In this document: positions 46,401 through 58,800 of the stretch, piece after piece
How the letters are laid out: each line of letters starts with the position of its first letter
How positions within the stretch are numbered: the stretch's first letter is position 1
Source: Symbiodinium natans
Lineage: Eukaryota; Sar; Dinophyceae; Suessiales; Symbiodiniaceae
DNA: 64,000 bases
Direction of reading: 5' to 3'
Assembly (NCBI GenBank): GCA_905221605.1
Contig: CAJNDS010000206.1
Coordinates: 1-64,000 of the forward strand
Notes under the pieces: model-generated
What the model saw: only the letters and a program-made list of their open reading frames with translations
What the model was told of the DNA's origin: nothing
Databases searched by the model: none
Program-made: the position numbers and the translations under genes

Positions 46401-49400
46401 AAAAACAAATTTTTGAAAATGTTCTGAAAAGATTTCTGAAAAACTCTGACTCCAAAAATGTTCCTGGAACAAAAATTTGGAATATGTTCGCGCCAGAAAC
46501 AAATTCAGACTTTTTTCGAAATTCCGAAGCCCTGCTCCAGGGGCTGGAATTATCAGAAAAACCATGGCATATACAGCACATTTCTGAATTATCTTCTGAT
46601 TTTTCTGAATTCTGATCTCCCCGCCCCTCCGCCCCCCAAATCCCTGGACCCTGGAGAGGGGCATTTCAGAAGAAAATCAGAAAAGTGCTGTGCATTTCAT
46701 GCTTTTCTGACTTTCCATCCCCCATGGGGGGCATTCGGACCAGAAGTTTTTTTCAGAAATTTCTGGGCATCCGGAAAGGGGAGGGGGAATCAGAAAAAGC
46801 ATGGCACTTTTCTGATTTTTTTCTGAAATCTGATCCCCTAGGGGATGATTTTCAGAAATACTCGGAATTCACACCGACTGCAGGTTCAGAAAATGAATCA
46901 GAAACATTTCACAGACCAGAAGAATAATCAGAAACCTTTTCAGAAATATTTCAGAAAATAATTCAGATCCGCATTCGCTTGAGCCAGCGGCGCCCGTCAC
47001 TACTCCAGATGCCATGGGCCATGCCTGCATTCTATGTAGTTCACTTAGTTTGGTGCCTGCGCAGAATGTCACGCGAAGTACAATCCAAGCACCAGACTGC
47101 AGACCTTTACGATGAATCACGACGTGGCCGGAACTGCCCTGCAGGAACCGCGAGGGCCATTCTGGGATCCTGCAGATCGAGTGCGACCCTTCCATTATCG
47201 CACAGAAGGCCTCCGGTGCCAGGGCTGTTTCGGGGGACAATCGAAGTCTGGATGCTCCAGGGGACGAGGCTTCATTGTAGTTCTGTTGTCCATGGTGTTG
47301 GCAGACAGGTAGTGGGAAGCATCACGCAGGCCCAGTACTAAGCCAGGCAGGGCGCGAACCCTTGAAGATCTAAATGCGCCATTGGCCGACACCTCGTGTA
47401 CGCGCGCCCAAAACCCAAACTCCTGAAAAAAGAGCTCGGCCTTGAAAGGCTGCTGGTACCCCAACGCCCCCAGAACCCCAAGCCTCCCAGTCTTCCAAGG
47501 CCATCAAGCCCGCAACGCCAAGCCCCCCAGACACCAACACCCAAGGCCCCCAAGGCCCCCAAGAGCCCTGGCCAAGGCAGCCAAAGATAGCTCCATGCTC
47601 TGCAGGGCACACAAGGGCCAGGCTCCGCCCATCAAGCAGCTCGGCGGCATTCCTACGTGCAATTGATGTTCTGAAAGACAGGCTTCAAGCCAAGCCGAGG
47701 ATTCATCATACAAACCCTGGCACGTTCACCTACGTGCCTGGGCTGCCCCGCGTTCAAGTCGGCAGTGTAGCCCTGTCAGGGTCTAAGATGGCAGCGTGTG
47801 GCGATCTGAGCCCATGGCCAGGTGCCAATGCACCTCCACTACATGCTTGTGGAGGCTGGGCTTTGGGGCTTTGGTCTTTTGATGACCCCCGTTAAGCGGC
47901 ACTGTTTTTGGTAAAGTGCTAACAACTATCAACAACTCAATGCCGAGCTCGGACATGCCACCCCACCCCTAGACCCCGCTCGTTCCTCCGATTGGTCGAC
48001 CCAGACCTGTTTTCAGGTTGAAGTCTCCACAGTCCAGCGAATCCAGTGAGTCCAGTGGATCAACGAACGCCAGACCTCTTCGGCGAATTGATGTCTCTAA
48101 AAAAGTTCGAAACCGCCCAATTGCCCACAAGGCCGCAGGTTAACGTGTCTAGAGTCTAGAGAGGACCAAGAAGAAGAGCCAGCAGGTCTTCAAGAACTCC
48201 TGCCGTGCAGTCGTCGAGCGCCACGCTGAGGGCTTTGACGACCTGCTCCCAGCCACTCTCCTCGTACCACTTGGGTTGTCGGGTTTGGCTGCAGGGTTTT
48301 GTGATCCCGCAGGGTTAACATGGGTTAACGATATTGAAGCCCGTGGCGCTGCATCTCTTGCCTCAGGAATCTGGGGTTCCAGGGCTTACTCGCATGGTCA
48401 AGATTTTTCATGCAGGGTGCTCCAGTTTTGTGCATCTTCCACAGGAACCTAAACCCTTGCACAGCTACGATATCCACCTTTCGACAGACTTATATAAGGC
48501 CATCCACTGCCACATCGTCCACGGCAACGAGGACGTGACGATGCCCGGCTGTGTAAGAAGCCCCGGGGAAAAACCCAAGTCGCTCTTGAAAAAAATGAAG
48601 ATCCCCTGTCCCTGAAGCGCCGAGACGTCCAAAGCTCTTCTACTTAGCCCGCCACCTGTTGGCTTCGCCCCTCCTGGTTCCTTGCAGCCGCCCAAGGAAC
48701 GCTAACCCGCTATCATAGGGTTTAGTAGGATTCTTGCCTGGCCAGAAGCGACTTCCTAAGGATCCGAGTAAGCGACGAAGGGGGCGGCATCGCTCGCGAC
48801 AAGCTTCCTAACATCTGGAAGTGCCTCGGAGATTCAGATGACTCAACAGCCGATTCTCTTATGTTATGTATATCGCGGCGGTTGCCGCCCATGGTCGAGC
48901 ACACTGCGACAACAGCCGAGGTTTATGTACACCACGTCCAGACACTTTGGCTGCAGCTATTTTGGTGCCGTATAAAGACACCACAAACACGGCAGACTGC
49001 GTAAACCGACAAAACCCTAACGCCCCTTCCCCCCCCCCCCCAATTCCCCCCCCCCCCCCCCAATTCCCCCCCCCCCCCCATCTGGCCGGACGCGGTAATT
49101 TTCATGTCCACGAAGCGAGCAGGTCCGCGGTCCAACGCCCTGTGAAGCCTAAATGTATCTAAATGGTTCTTGATTCTTAAGGTATCGCGGCCTTGTTGCG
49201 GGAATTCTTTGTGCTGTTGCGTAGAACTTAGCCTCACGGCCGAGTTGTGATCCGCCACCATCTCAGCCCTACCCAAGACAGGGGCCCAAAAACTTTTGAA
49301 CTGACCTTGTCACAACCCAAGTATGCGAGCAGCCAAGAAAAGTCGCCATGGGCTCGAAGGCCAGGGGTTGGGTTCATCCAGCTTGGAGTTGTGATGAGGT

Positions 49401-50262
49401 CACCAAGCACAGTTGCATCCGCATCACTTGGCGCTCTCTGAAGTCTGTGCGAACTGTCACACGTGCATGGGGACCTTCAGTGATGGGGTGAGTGTGGTGA
49501 TGTATGTGGTGTTTAATGTTGTTCACAGAGAGAGAATTTGAGTAAGATTCGAGCCGCGGGTTCCTCATTTTGTACCAGAATGCAGGGAAGAGGAGTTCCA
49601 GACAAAGCCAGGGGACTCGGCGAGCAACCCGCTACAGCGACACTGGGGCTGCAGATATGTTGCCGGAAGGGGGGGGGTGCCGAAAAGGTTTCGGGAGAAA
49701 TTCCAGGTGGACTCTGCGTGGACACTTCAAGCCAAGGCCCGAAACAGGGCGGTGTGCTCGCGGGGCATCTCGGCTGAGACGCAGCTGTGTTGGGATCCGG
49801 CCATCGCATTTCGAGGCTGTGAAGCACCTTCTTGTCAGTCACGGCATTTTAGGGTTGGGGCCAGTTGGGCCCGCTTGCATCATGCTTGCATCATGGCTCT
49901 GTTGTGCTCTTTTCTTCCGAGCAATTTGAGACTGGAACACAGCTGTTTGTTAATTCAAAGCTAAGTTGCTCTTCGTGTTCTGGCTGTTGAGCTCTGGAAG
50001 CCAAGGTTCGGCGTGGGCCTCACACTGGGCCGTTTGTATGCGTGCCTGGGGCTGAACGTGGCATTGCCCAATTCATGGACATGTCAGTTTGAAACGCATG
50101 GTGCTGTCCTGCTCCGGTGCCAGCTTTCCCCTCACCACCCAAGATCCCTGGAGCCCAAGGCAGTACTTCGGGGGCGACCTGAAGATCTTGTCTCTGGATG
50201 GCTTTGGCACCGATGTGCACACCAGCAGCAATTGTTTAGGGAGGTATAGACTACGGAAGTGA
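43483..50262 (+). CDS. Mitochondrial PDK/BCKDK-type protein kinase, at least a dozen exons
   Basis: GHKL-fold kinase that phosphorylates and switches off a mitochondrial 2-oxo-acid dehydrogenase (pyruvate or branched-chain). Exons: 43483-43607 (WAEQTPTSVTLRDLCEIGLD), 44544-~44609 (SQELRIRLAQRILELASLPP), ~44956-45028 (RRGIRDVIEWYTDFMHLLE), 45561-~45607 (DLDEEFTNLLTRIFEE), 46033-~46085 (AMAFGVQDLIHELQEE), 46225-~46302 (ILRRFFTARIGMRFLIQHH), ~47176-47212 (IECDPSIIAQKA), ~47591-47650 (CRAHKGQAPPIKQ), 48186-48251 (N box, VFKNSCRAVVERHAEGFDD), 48499-48539 (IHCHIVHGNEDVT), 48761-~48820 (G1 box, RVSDEGGGIARDKLPNIWK), 50006-50041 (G2 box, FGVGLTLGRLYA) and 50160-50262 (QYFGGDLKILSLDGFGTDV, ending at TGA). 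The order matches the family from end to end. The G2 box has Thr where GLP is usual. Donors are GT, GC and one GA. The 5' exons with the mitochondrial presequence are not found. Pyruvate versus branched-chain specificity cannot be told. Confidence 0.85.
44125..44493 (-). CDS. Antisense open frame without ATG in a low-GC block, unidentified
   Basis: On the minus strand 122 codons stay open from after TGA (44494-44496) to TAA at 44127-44125. There is no in-frame ATG. The product is rich in aromatic and polar residues: TPYNDYSRIRHKGSWFVGNP, later HNYYPGPTNFDPGGGRSHA, then FESFWTVIRLWGGQGIWDD, then PLRWNRPLRFDLDIISACE. It is not low-complexity and does not look like a shadow of a sense exon. It lies in the kinase intron between 43608 and 44543, within a stretch (about 43620-44500) that is visibly more AT-rich than its surroundings, with AT-ending codons unlike the local genes. 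That suggests an inserted fragment of foreign or retroposed origin. I recognise no family. It may be a 3' exon or a truncated gene. Confidence 0.45.
   Translation of the reverse strand: MSQHTTTDDTPYNDYSRIRHKGSWFVGNPPNIPNIETLHNYYPGPTNFDPGGGRSHARAAVDLSTKEAFESFWTVIRLWGGQGIWDDIYPRFGSRCGPPQRNVPLRWNRPLRFDLDIISACE
46330..46980. repeat. Dense TCAGAAA / TTTCTGA array in a kinase intron
   Basis: About 650 bp where TCAGAAA and its complement TTTCTGA recur dozens of times in both orientations. Longer palindromic bits such as TCCCCTAGGGGAT are interspersed, and two related sub-blocks around 46560-46620 and 46795-46835 both have CATGGCA followed by TTTCTGA units. It would fold into many small hairpins. 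It is not coding. It sits in the intron between the kinase exons at 46225 and 47176. Confidence 0.8.
49027..49080. repeat. Three C-tracts separated by AATT
   Basis: Three runs of roughly 12-14 C, spaced by AATT, in the long kinase intron after 48820. A regular C-tract layout like this can form an i-motif (and a G-quadruplex on the other strand). Tract lengths may be unreliable in assembly. Confidence 0.9.
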
Positions 50263-51593
50263 GGCCAGTTGCAACCTGCTAGAGACCTCCAGGGATTTCG
50301 GGCTTCGAGAAGCAGGCAGAAACTCGAAAGCTCTGTCGCGTCAGATTCAGAGGGGCCCTTGACTGCCCTGAGCCATCTGTAAATCCCATTCCCAGTGCCC
50401 CCAAAACCAAGACTTAAACCCCACAGGCCTTGATCTGTTGAAAGCTTGGGGAGGTTTCTGCACCTCAATCGTCTGGGCACAGCTTGCGAAGACCTGCCGC
50501 AGGCCCCCCCACATGCGAACAAGTTCCGAGGGTGTTTTGCTTCTACGTATTCCGTGATATTGGGGTTGGTTCGTTTGAGAGCTCAGGTTTGGGGGATGTG
50601 GGGATGAACTAGTGTTGGAAGATTCTAAGGGATCTGTACACCCTGAGTTCGGCAGGCGCTCGCCTTAAACCCTGAAACCCGTCCTTTCCCATGAGCCATA
50701 TAAGTCCTCCCCCCCCTACTCCCCCACTCGCCCGCACTCCCCCTGCAGAACGTGCTCTACAGCCCCTCCATGCGCGACTCTTCAGCGCTGCAGGAGGTCC
50801 AGGAGGACGGCGGGAACAGGGGTCCCTTTGGGCACTGTCAAACACAAGGGGACGACAAGCTGGCATGGACCTGCAACACCCAGCGATGGAAGGAGACGCT
50901 TCTCATCTCAGCCGACGAGGAAGCTTTCTTGCGGCGAGAGCACCTTGGCACGCCTTCTACTTGCGGGCTCTGCAGATGATGTTGGTGTGAGTGTGAGCCA
51001 TCGCCTGGTGCGCAGCTTTCAGTCGGAATGCATTGAAGTGATGTCATCCAAACTCTGAGCCCCGAGCCAACAGACTGAAATCTATAGCTGGCGCGAAAGT
51101 GCATCGACATTTCAGAACTTCAACAGCAACAATAGCATGTCGTCGAGACGGCTTGAAGTAACCCTGTGCCTGTGCCTGGTGCCAGTAGTGGTCCGATGAA
51201 GAAGTGTCTGGCCCTTTCCCTGAACAACCGCCCTTCCAGCCCTTCCAGCCCTCTCTCTCAGGCTGCAGGCATTCCGTCGGCGGGAGGAACCGAGCGATGC
51301 GTCGAAAATTGTTGTCCCGACTTCTCTTCAAGGGTTGACTTTAAGATGTGAAGGGCCTGGGGTGGGTTTAGGGTACTGCGACCCAGGTTGTGGGGTTTGG
51401 GGTCTGGGCTTGTCGTCGGCATCTCCTTGCATCGTGGACGGTCGAAGGGCTTTGAGCGGTTCAGTGTGTGCTCAAGTCCATGCCGAAGCTTCTGTCAGCT
51501 CAAGAGTAGCGGACAATCAGAAGATGGGGTACCACAGAATAGACTGGAGTCCTACTGTGCATCTGCAAGCATCCTCGAAACCCCTCCAACTCC

Positions 51594-51655
51594 AAGGCCC
51601 ACAAGGCCCACAAGGCCCACAAGGCACACAAGGCACACAAGGCACACAAGGCCCT
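51594..51655. repeat. 9-bp minisatellite, ACAAGGCMC
   Basis: Seven or so copies of ACAAGGCCC/ACAAGGCAC. Because the period is a multiple of three it reads as a collagen-like GPQ/GTQ string in one frame, but there is no other sign of a gene. Confidence 0.9.
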
Positions 51656-52291
51656 CGACCCTACGGAGCCCTAAACTCCTAAACCAATCCCAGAAGCAGA
51701 GCCGGTAACACCCAAATCAAAAGCCCGGTGCAGAATTCGCGGCCGCTGCAGGGCAAAGCCCGCGAGAGCCACCCCAGGGCCCCAACGTTTGAAAGGTTCC
51801 AGAGCTCAAGTTCCTTTGGACGCTTGTGTTTTTGGGGGACTTTAGGATGAAAGAGCCTTTGAAAGGGTTCGGGGCTCAGCCATCGTGTTCAGGGTCTCGT
51901 ATAAATACTTGTCCCTTGCGTTTCCTCTCAGGATCCGATATCCAGCCTTTACCCGCTTTACACAAAGCTCCTTGAGTCCCCTCCCCGAGTATCCCCAAGT
52001 ATCGAGAAAGAGGAGCCTTTCTTTTACGGGTTCAGTCTGAAAAGCTCGGAACTGAGGGCCGGGAAGCTGGCCCGGGGCTTGAGGCCTCTTTCTTCCTCCG
52101 TCTTAGGATATTTGGGCAGTGCCGACGCAAAGTGCGGAAAGTGCTGTGAGACCCAAGGCATTGACGTAGTGGTTCGTAGTTGATGGAAAGCACCACTACC
52201 GCAGCGCCGTCCAGCGACAGTGATGACGAAGCGGCTCCTTGGATGAGAGGGTACCAAGATGGCTAAGCATCCGTACGCAATCTGGAATAGT

Positions 52292-52349
52292 GTGTGTGTG
52301 TGTGTATGTGTGCTCGCGCGCGCGCGCGCGGGTGTGTGTGTGTGTGTGA
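52292..52349. repeat. (GT)n-(GC)n-(GT)n alternating purine-pyrimidine tract
   Basis: GTGTGT passes into CGCGCGCGCG and back to GTGTGT over about 58 bp. Such alternating tracts readily adopt Z-DNA. Confidence 0.93.
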
Positions 52350-52849
52350 AACCAGGTCTCATGGTGAAGCTTCTCTTCTTTTCTTTAAGTTGATTGGCTC
52401 CTCCGCCCAGTGTACAAGGTCTGTAAAACGCAGACTTCTAGTCGAGCCCGGCGACCTAGGCCTCAAACCATCAGAACCCTAAACTGCTTCTGCAAGCGCT
52501 AGACCATGCCGCTGCTGCATGTCAAAGCGGCCAAAGTACTGTTTCAGTCTGACAGGCCCAGTTCAAGCTGCTCCTTACAGTGCTCAGCATCCTGGTGCTG
52601 ACCTTCCTTTCCCAAACCTTCACAGGCCTGCAACCGACGCACTCCGCACGTGCTTTGAAGAAAGCTCAACAGTTAAACGCTGTACTTTAGGACCTTTTGC
52701 GCTGGCCTTACTTCTTGCACTGACCGCAAAGCTTCGCCTCCTTTCAGTGTTTAGTAGTTGAAGGCCGCAAAAATGTGTGTAGCATAGTCTCTATTTGGGT
52801 ACGATAAAGCGGACGTCATCGAAGTGCTGCAACCTCGCATGTCGCGCAG

Positions 52850-55800
52850 GTCTTAACATTGGGCTCATGTCCCTGGATACGGCGCAGCTGCAAGCTTCTC
52901 TGCCTGACCTTCTCGCAACGGTTTAAAATATGGATGCTTGCTAGGCCTACAGTGGCCTGCGGTGGTCTTCTGTGGTACGTTGGAGTCGGGGTTGACAGGC
53001 CAACAGAGGAACTCGGAATTCGGTATTCGTGGCTTCCTTGGGGCTCTTGCGCTGTAGAAGAGACAATGCTGCTTGTCATAACTTTTGCAGAGCGCGGTGC
53101 TGGCATGGCCCTTTCCCCTTGGCTTCTTGGCAGGTTCTCATAGATGTGCCGAACAAGGACGAGAGTGCGATGGACTCCGCGAGATACGCGCGACTCCCGT
53201 CTCATAGAACTAAGGTATGTTGAACCCTTCCAGCAACGAAGCACGCGTTCAAGGTCTACAAGATGAGCTTTGAAGGTTAGGCCTTTGTTGTGAAGAATCC
53301 CAATTTGGATCCTCCAGCTTCGTGCACCTTTCCCAACGGGCCAAGTGCCTCGAACACTTCGAATCGCCGGAACCGAAGGAAAGATATTGCCGCTTCGCCG
53401 GAAGGGGCCCCTTGGCTTTAGTTCCCACGAACAAGGTGCAGATGTTTGTTTCTTATGATGTCTTATGCTGTCAGCAGTCCCTCCCCCCGCCCTCCCGCTG
53501 CCTTTGAAACTGTCGCAGTTTACATCAGGCCAGCTAACCCAGTGACCTCAACCTTACAACCCAGGGTCATACCAGATTAGTTTCTTGTTAATCATGCAGC
53601 TGAGCGCTGAAGCTATTTGGTTTAAGGGCCCTTGCAAACGGCCGACGCCGAGATTGGAAGAGCTCAGGAACCTGCTGCTTTGCACGATTCTCCTGGGGAA
53701 CACTGCAGTCAACGCCTTGATGGCACAGCTGCCTCATGGCTTGTGCATCCGAGTACGCGTGAGAGATTGCGACAGCTCATGTGTGAGATTTCGGTCGGGG
53801 TTGGAGGCATTCAGGTGGTAGAGGTGTTGACAGGGGCGGTGGCAAGATCCAGCTTCGTCTTTCTGCATTTTGTCACAGGATTGTCACGAAAGCTAGCTCC
53901 TTGAAGCTTGTGGGGGTTTTGTTTACATTCTTCTTGTCTTGGGCCAACTAGGACTTGGTTGGGGGGACCGTTGGCCTGATATCAGGGTGGGGGGGGGTGC
54001 CCTTTTGCCTGTAGTCAGAGGGACAACTGCGCGCTGTGTCCCCACCCGCCCTAACCTTGAACACCCTCGCCTCGCCTCCTAAGAACCTGCAGCTTGTCGA
54101 CACACTGCAAAATTTCCACAAGAACAAGAACTGTAATTCGAAACTCTGCCATGTGCCGAATTTTCAAGCCGAGGCTTGCAGACTATGCAGGCACATTTGG
54201 GATCCACGCTTCGGGTTTGAAGGGCTGGTGTACGTGGGTGCAGGAATTGGGAGGTCGGAGGCCTTTCGCCTTCTTGCACCAAAATAGGCACGGCCGCAAG
54301 ATAGATCGTGTGTATCAGGTAGGTCATGAATCTCGGCACATTTAGTTTCCCTGGTCTGGCTTCGCGTGTCCCCCTGAACAGAGCGCCTTGACCTTGCAAA
54401 GCCCAAAGCGCACCCATGGGAGCCCGCAGCCCGCAACTTTGGTGAGGCGGCTTCATCGGCTTCCTCCTGACGACTGCGATTATCGTCATCTTGTGCGAGA
54501 TCGCTGGGGCCTTGTCTAGCTGGGATATGAGGGCACGACCATCCTTACTGCAAGTGTCCCAAGAACGACCTGAGTATCCCAAATTTTGGGGTTTTGGAGA
54601 GCCAGGTCCCGCAGTCGGTGTGCACCCGGCACGGCCTCTTCCTGGGGGCAGCCGGATCGCCCATCATCAAACTGGCCATGGTGCTGTTCTACCCGATCAC
54701 GAAGCCGTGCCTGGGCACCAGCTTTGCGGGGCTGAGCAGGGATCGGGAACAAGTTCTTGAGAGAGTTGGGATCCCAGTCCCTTGTCGCCGGCCTCAAGAC
54801 TTCTGAGTCAGGTATGCAATCGTCCTGGACCAGCTGTTCCCACAGCGAGCTCCCTGGCAAGCTCCACAAATATTGAGCGGAGTATTCAGAGGTTAGTAGG
54901 TTGGGTTCTTGGTATTCGGAATTCGGGTCTTCCAACCAAACCCTGACCCTGATTGCCCTAAAAGACACCAGGTCCACTTCGTGCCATCCCAAAACCCCCA
55001 AAGCCCTAAAGGCCCTGATCGGAAGATGCCGCACTACATTATCGCTGATGTCCTTCCCTCTCCCCGGTCTCCCCCCTCTCCCACTTCTTCCCCCGATCCG
55101 ACTCGGAGCCCTTGTAGAATTCAGTTTGTTCGGGGGTTCAGGGTTCAAGGTCGGGTTTTGCGGGGATGTTCGCGGTGAGGGCTTTGGGCTTTGGGTTTGA
55201 AAGGTTATAAGAGCTCTTCGCCCCCCAGGAAAATCTTTTGGACCGGAGTCAGCTCCAGGCGCTGGTAGAGCACCACGGCTGCCAAAGCGCGCCAAACAGG
55301 ACTTTCTGGATAAAGCCGAATTAGGGCTCCTGGTTTTTAGAATTCTAGGTCGTGAGGGTTTCTGGGTCCTCATCAGTTTCGTACGTGAACAAATCCAAGA
55401 TCGTTGGAATTTTCGGATCGCCAAGCTTCGGGGTTGTCCTGGGGCCGAGGTTGATTCGTGCTCGGGAGAAGGAGGGGAGCCTGTAAACTGTGAAGCCTGC
55501 AAACCTTGCAAAACCCAGAGATTCTGATCTGTGGCCTGCGAGGTATCAGAAATCTGCGGCCCCTGGCATGCTCGTCGAGGGGCAAGCGGAGATGCTCATA
55601 GGCCCGTACAGTAGTGCAATAAACAATGAAACTATAGCAAGCCATCACGAAGCCCCCAATGGGCCCTGGACCCTCTAAACTCTATAAGCTTAAGAAGCCC
55701 TCTAAACCCTGTAAACCCGCTAGGAAAAAACCCCTGCAAAAAGCCAACGCATAACCCCAAAAGATCCAAGAAACACAAATAAGTCCCAACAGCCTGCGGA

Positions 55801-58800
55801 GCCGCCTGAAGCCCATAGGTGCATTGGGAATGACCCAGAAGACTGTTTCTGAGGCCAGGGGGGGTTCTTGATTTTGGTTGGGCGTTTGTTGAGGGCTTGG
55901 GCTTGGGGTGCAGTGTTTGGGTCTTGGCGCGTAGTTAGTATTAACCTTAAAGCTTAAAACCTGAAACCTAAACCCTGGGTACGGTGAACGCATATCATAA
56001 GAAAGCGTTCCAAACCAGAAATTAGGCCCTCACCAAACTTCCGTTTCTTCATCCAGGGTCTGGCAGAAGGCAGAATCTCTTTTTGACGTACACTGCATGC
56101 CTTGAAATCTTTGGACGCGTAAGCCCTCAGCCCTCGAACCTTCCGGCCCCGGCCTCCAGCCCCCCTTCAAACCCTCCAGCCCTTGCCAGCCCTCGGCCCC
56201 TGCCAGCCCTCCAGCCCCTCTGGCGCTCCAGCCCCTCCAGCCCTCCTGGGGTTGGGGGTTTACATTCGTTCGTTTCAGCACCTGACGCTGAGCCGCTTTG
56301 AGGTTTCAGTTGTCTTGCTCCGTTCTTTTCGGTTTAGGCTCCGTTGAAAGAGCCATTAGCCAAACACGGAAACTTCGTCACCTAGGTGATATAGGAACCC
56401 ATAGGAAAACCCAGTACCTTTGTTTGGCAGGTGATGGTCCCTCTGCAACGGGCGTGCTGCTTAAGCCTCAAGGTCTGCGGCACAAGGGTGTGTTTGCGCG
56501 AAGTGCGAAGCAGGTGTAGTTTGAATGCAAGTCGGGTCACCTTTGCTTCGGTAGCAGATCTGTCCAGTTGCAGCTGTCGTTCACATACTCTCCGCCCTTC
56601 AGATTTGGGGCCTGGGCCGACGAATAGATCGGGGCTGGTAAGTCTCTGAAACTATCGTAGTATGCTGGCCGACATGATGGTGGATATTCTTCCTCCTACG
56701 ACTGAACCCCACACCCTTTCTAGGGGTGCAGGGGGATACAGAGTACTGAGAAGTCTTCCTCAGGACGTGCTCGACTTCGCGTTCATCGCAAGCGTGATTC
56801 AGAGACCTAACCGAAGTTACTGTCGTAGATTGTCGTAGGCTTCTTCATTTGTGTAGGCTCATGGCAGGATGCGCAGAAGAGAACCTTCCTGTACTGGAGA
56901 CTTGCGTCTCGAGTTGTCGGGACTTTCGCAGATCTGGCCTAAACCCTAGAACGCTTTTGGGCAGTAAGGCGCGGCTACAGCCGCTTCCCAGTGGTGGATC
57001 CTGCCTCTGGACAGGCACACACTGGGTTCTTCTCGCGGTTGGCTTGGGATGGTTTGGGAAAGCTTGGGGCTTTTTGGGGGTGGCATTGCTGCAGAATGTC
57101 GCAGGCTCCGGTCATCTTGGCTTGCAAATGACATACTTCCCACCGGGTTGATGGGCTTGACCTCTCTCATACTTTGACGTGGTGGGTGGCCCATGGTGGC
57201 CCCCCGCCAGGCCCCCTCCCAAGGCCCCGTTATGCTTCTGAGGGCGGCGCCTTTGTCGTGTGTCGCGAAGCAAGCCCGACTCGGGGTTGAAGGGGTCGGT
57301 ATAGTATTGCCTCCTCACGGGTGCTCGCTACTTTCGTCCTGGGCCCCTCTCAAGTGGAACTGTTGTCTGTCAGGTGGTTGGCCTGCTCCACTGTAAAGAT
57401 CTGCTGAGTCTGCGAGTGGTTGATGACGACCCTGTGCACAACGTGCGAGACCGGTCTGCCTGCACCCCAGTCTGGGGTGTACTGTAGCTCGCAGGACTTT
57501 GTGTGGTTCAGTCTGCAGTGTTGTTGGGTGCGTGGGACGTGTGGGTCAGTCCAGTCATGCACCTGGTGCACGACCCGCAAGGTGACCCCTCAATGTCTGG
57601 TTTTTTGTCGATGCTCCTCGTCACACAACCCCATCAGCGCGATGACTTTTTTACTTCACTCGACCGTTGTAGCATGTTGTAGCTACCCTTCAACACTCGA
57701 CTCTGCCGGAAACTCTGCAGACCTCATTTCCATGATTTCCCAACAGTGGCAGTGGCAAACAAATCCAACCAAACTCCCCAAGCCCCGAGACCTGCACTGT
57801 TGGCGAGCTCCTGGAAGCACTGCGCGTTGCGGGCCGAGAGAGGTGCGGGTCTGGGAGGAGTTTTAGTGGGAAAATGTTTGGTGCTTGAAGACTTGCGTGC
57901 TCATTCATTTTGAGAGGCATATCTTCGTGTGCGGGAAAAACACAACGCTGATGGCTTTGTTGGCAGAGTCTGGAGCCCAGTTGTCAACAAAATGCCAGGC
58001 AGCTTCCACGCACTTGCTTTGATACACCGACTTCAAGCCGTGACATCACGACGCAACAGCCAAAGCTGCAGCACAGCAGATGAACAACCTGTGCTCCACT
58101 TCACTTCTTGCTTGCAGCATCTTGCATACTTGGCAAAAGCACGGCATCGCAGCTTAATCACACCCCAGTGTCAAACCCGACCAAGTTCCAATCAACCAAA
58201 TCACGTCCACAAGTTTCTTGTGAACCCGAACTCAGGTTCAAGCGTGCTCCGCATCTGGCAGTCGTCGCCGACAGTGCGGCTGATGGATTGGCACCCGCAG
58301 ATACTCGACACGTTGGCATCTTGGCCTCCACGAGTTCGTAAGGTTTATGGGTTTATCGTAGTGTCTTGTTTCAAGAGAGTGCAGCGCAGTGCCTACGAGG
58401 AGCCAAAAGAGAAGTCAAGCACTCATGACAAATTATGGCCGGACGAACAAACAAACCGAATGCAATTCCGGACCCTCAAGAGGCCAATGTCAAACCCCGA
58501 TTCCATCTCCAGTGCGGCTGAGCAGTCGCTGAGGCATTGTGACCTTGCATAACATCTTCGGAACCATCCTGCATCTTGGGCTGTGATCAGGGCTCTTTAG
58601 TCCCAGATGGAAATCTGCCTTGCGTTGTCTGCCTGCAGCCAGTCACGGCTGTCCGCATTGTCTTTTCGGTCAGCTGTTTCGACGGGTTTGGGTCGCTGGA
58701 GGGCTTCCTTGGTTGCTCGTGCAAGTCAACTTTTCTCTCACTTAGACTGTTGCCTGGGCGCTTCCCCCCCCACCGCAGAGTGCAGGCAAGCCCAGGTGGG

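Larger units (their letters stand above)
50263..52849. other. Interval between the kinase and CNNM genes
   Basis: One convincing exon-like block begins after CTGCAG at about 50747 and reads NVLYSPSMRDSSALQEVQED. It could be an early exon of the CNNM gene or belong to another gene. A 9-bp minisatellite (ACAAGGCCC/ACAAGGCAC) lies at 51594-51655. The rest shows no supported coding sequence. Confidence 0.4.

Noticed and set aside
51335-51682. Collagen-like GPQ/GTQ run
   Set aside because: A 9-bp minisatellite; no other coding features, and flanks look non-coding.
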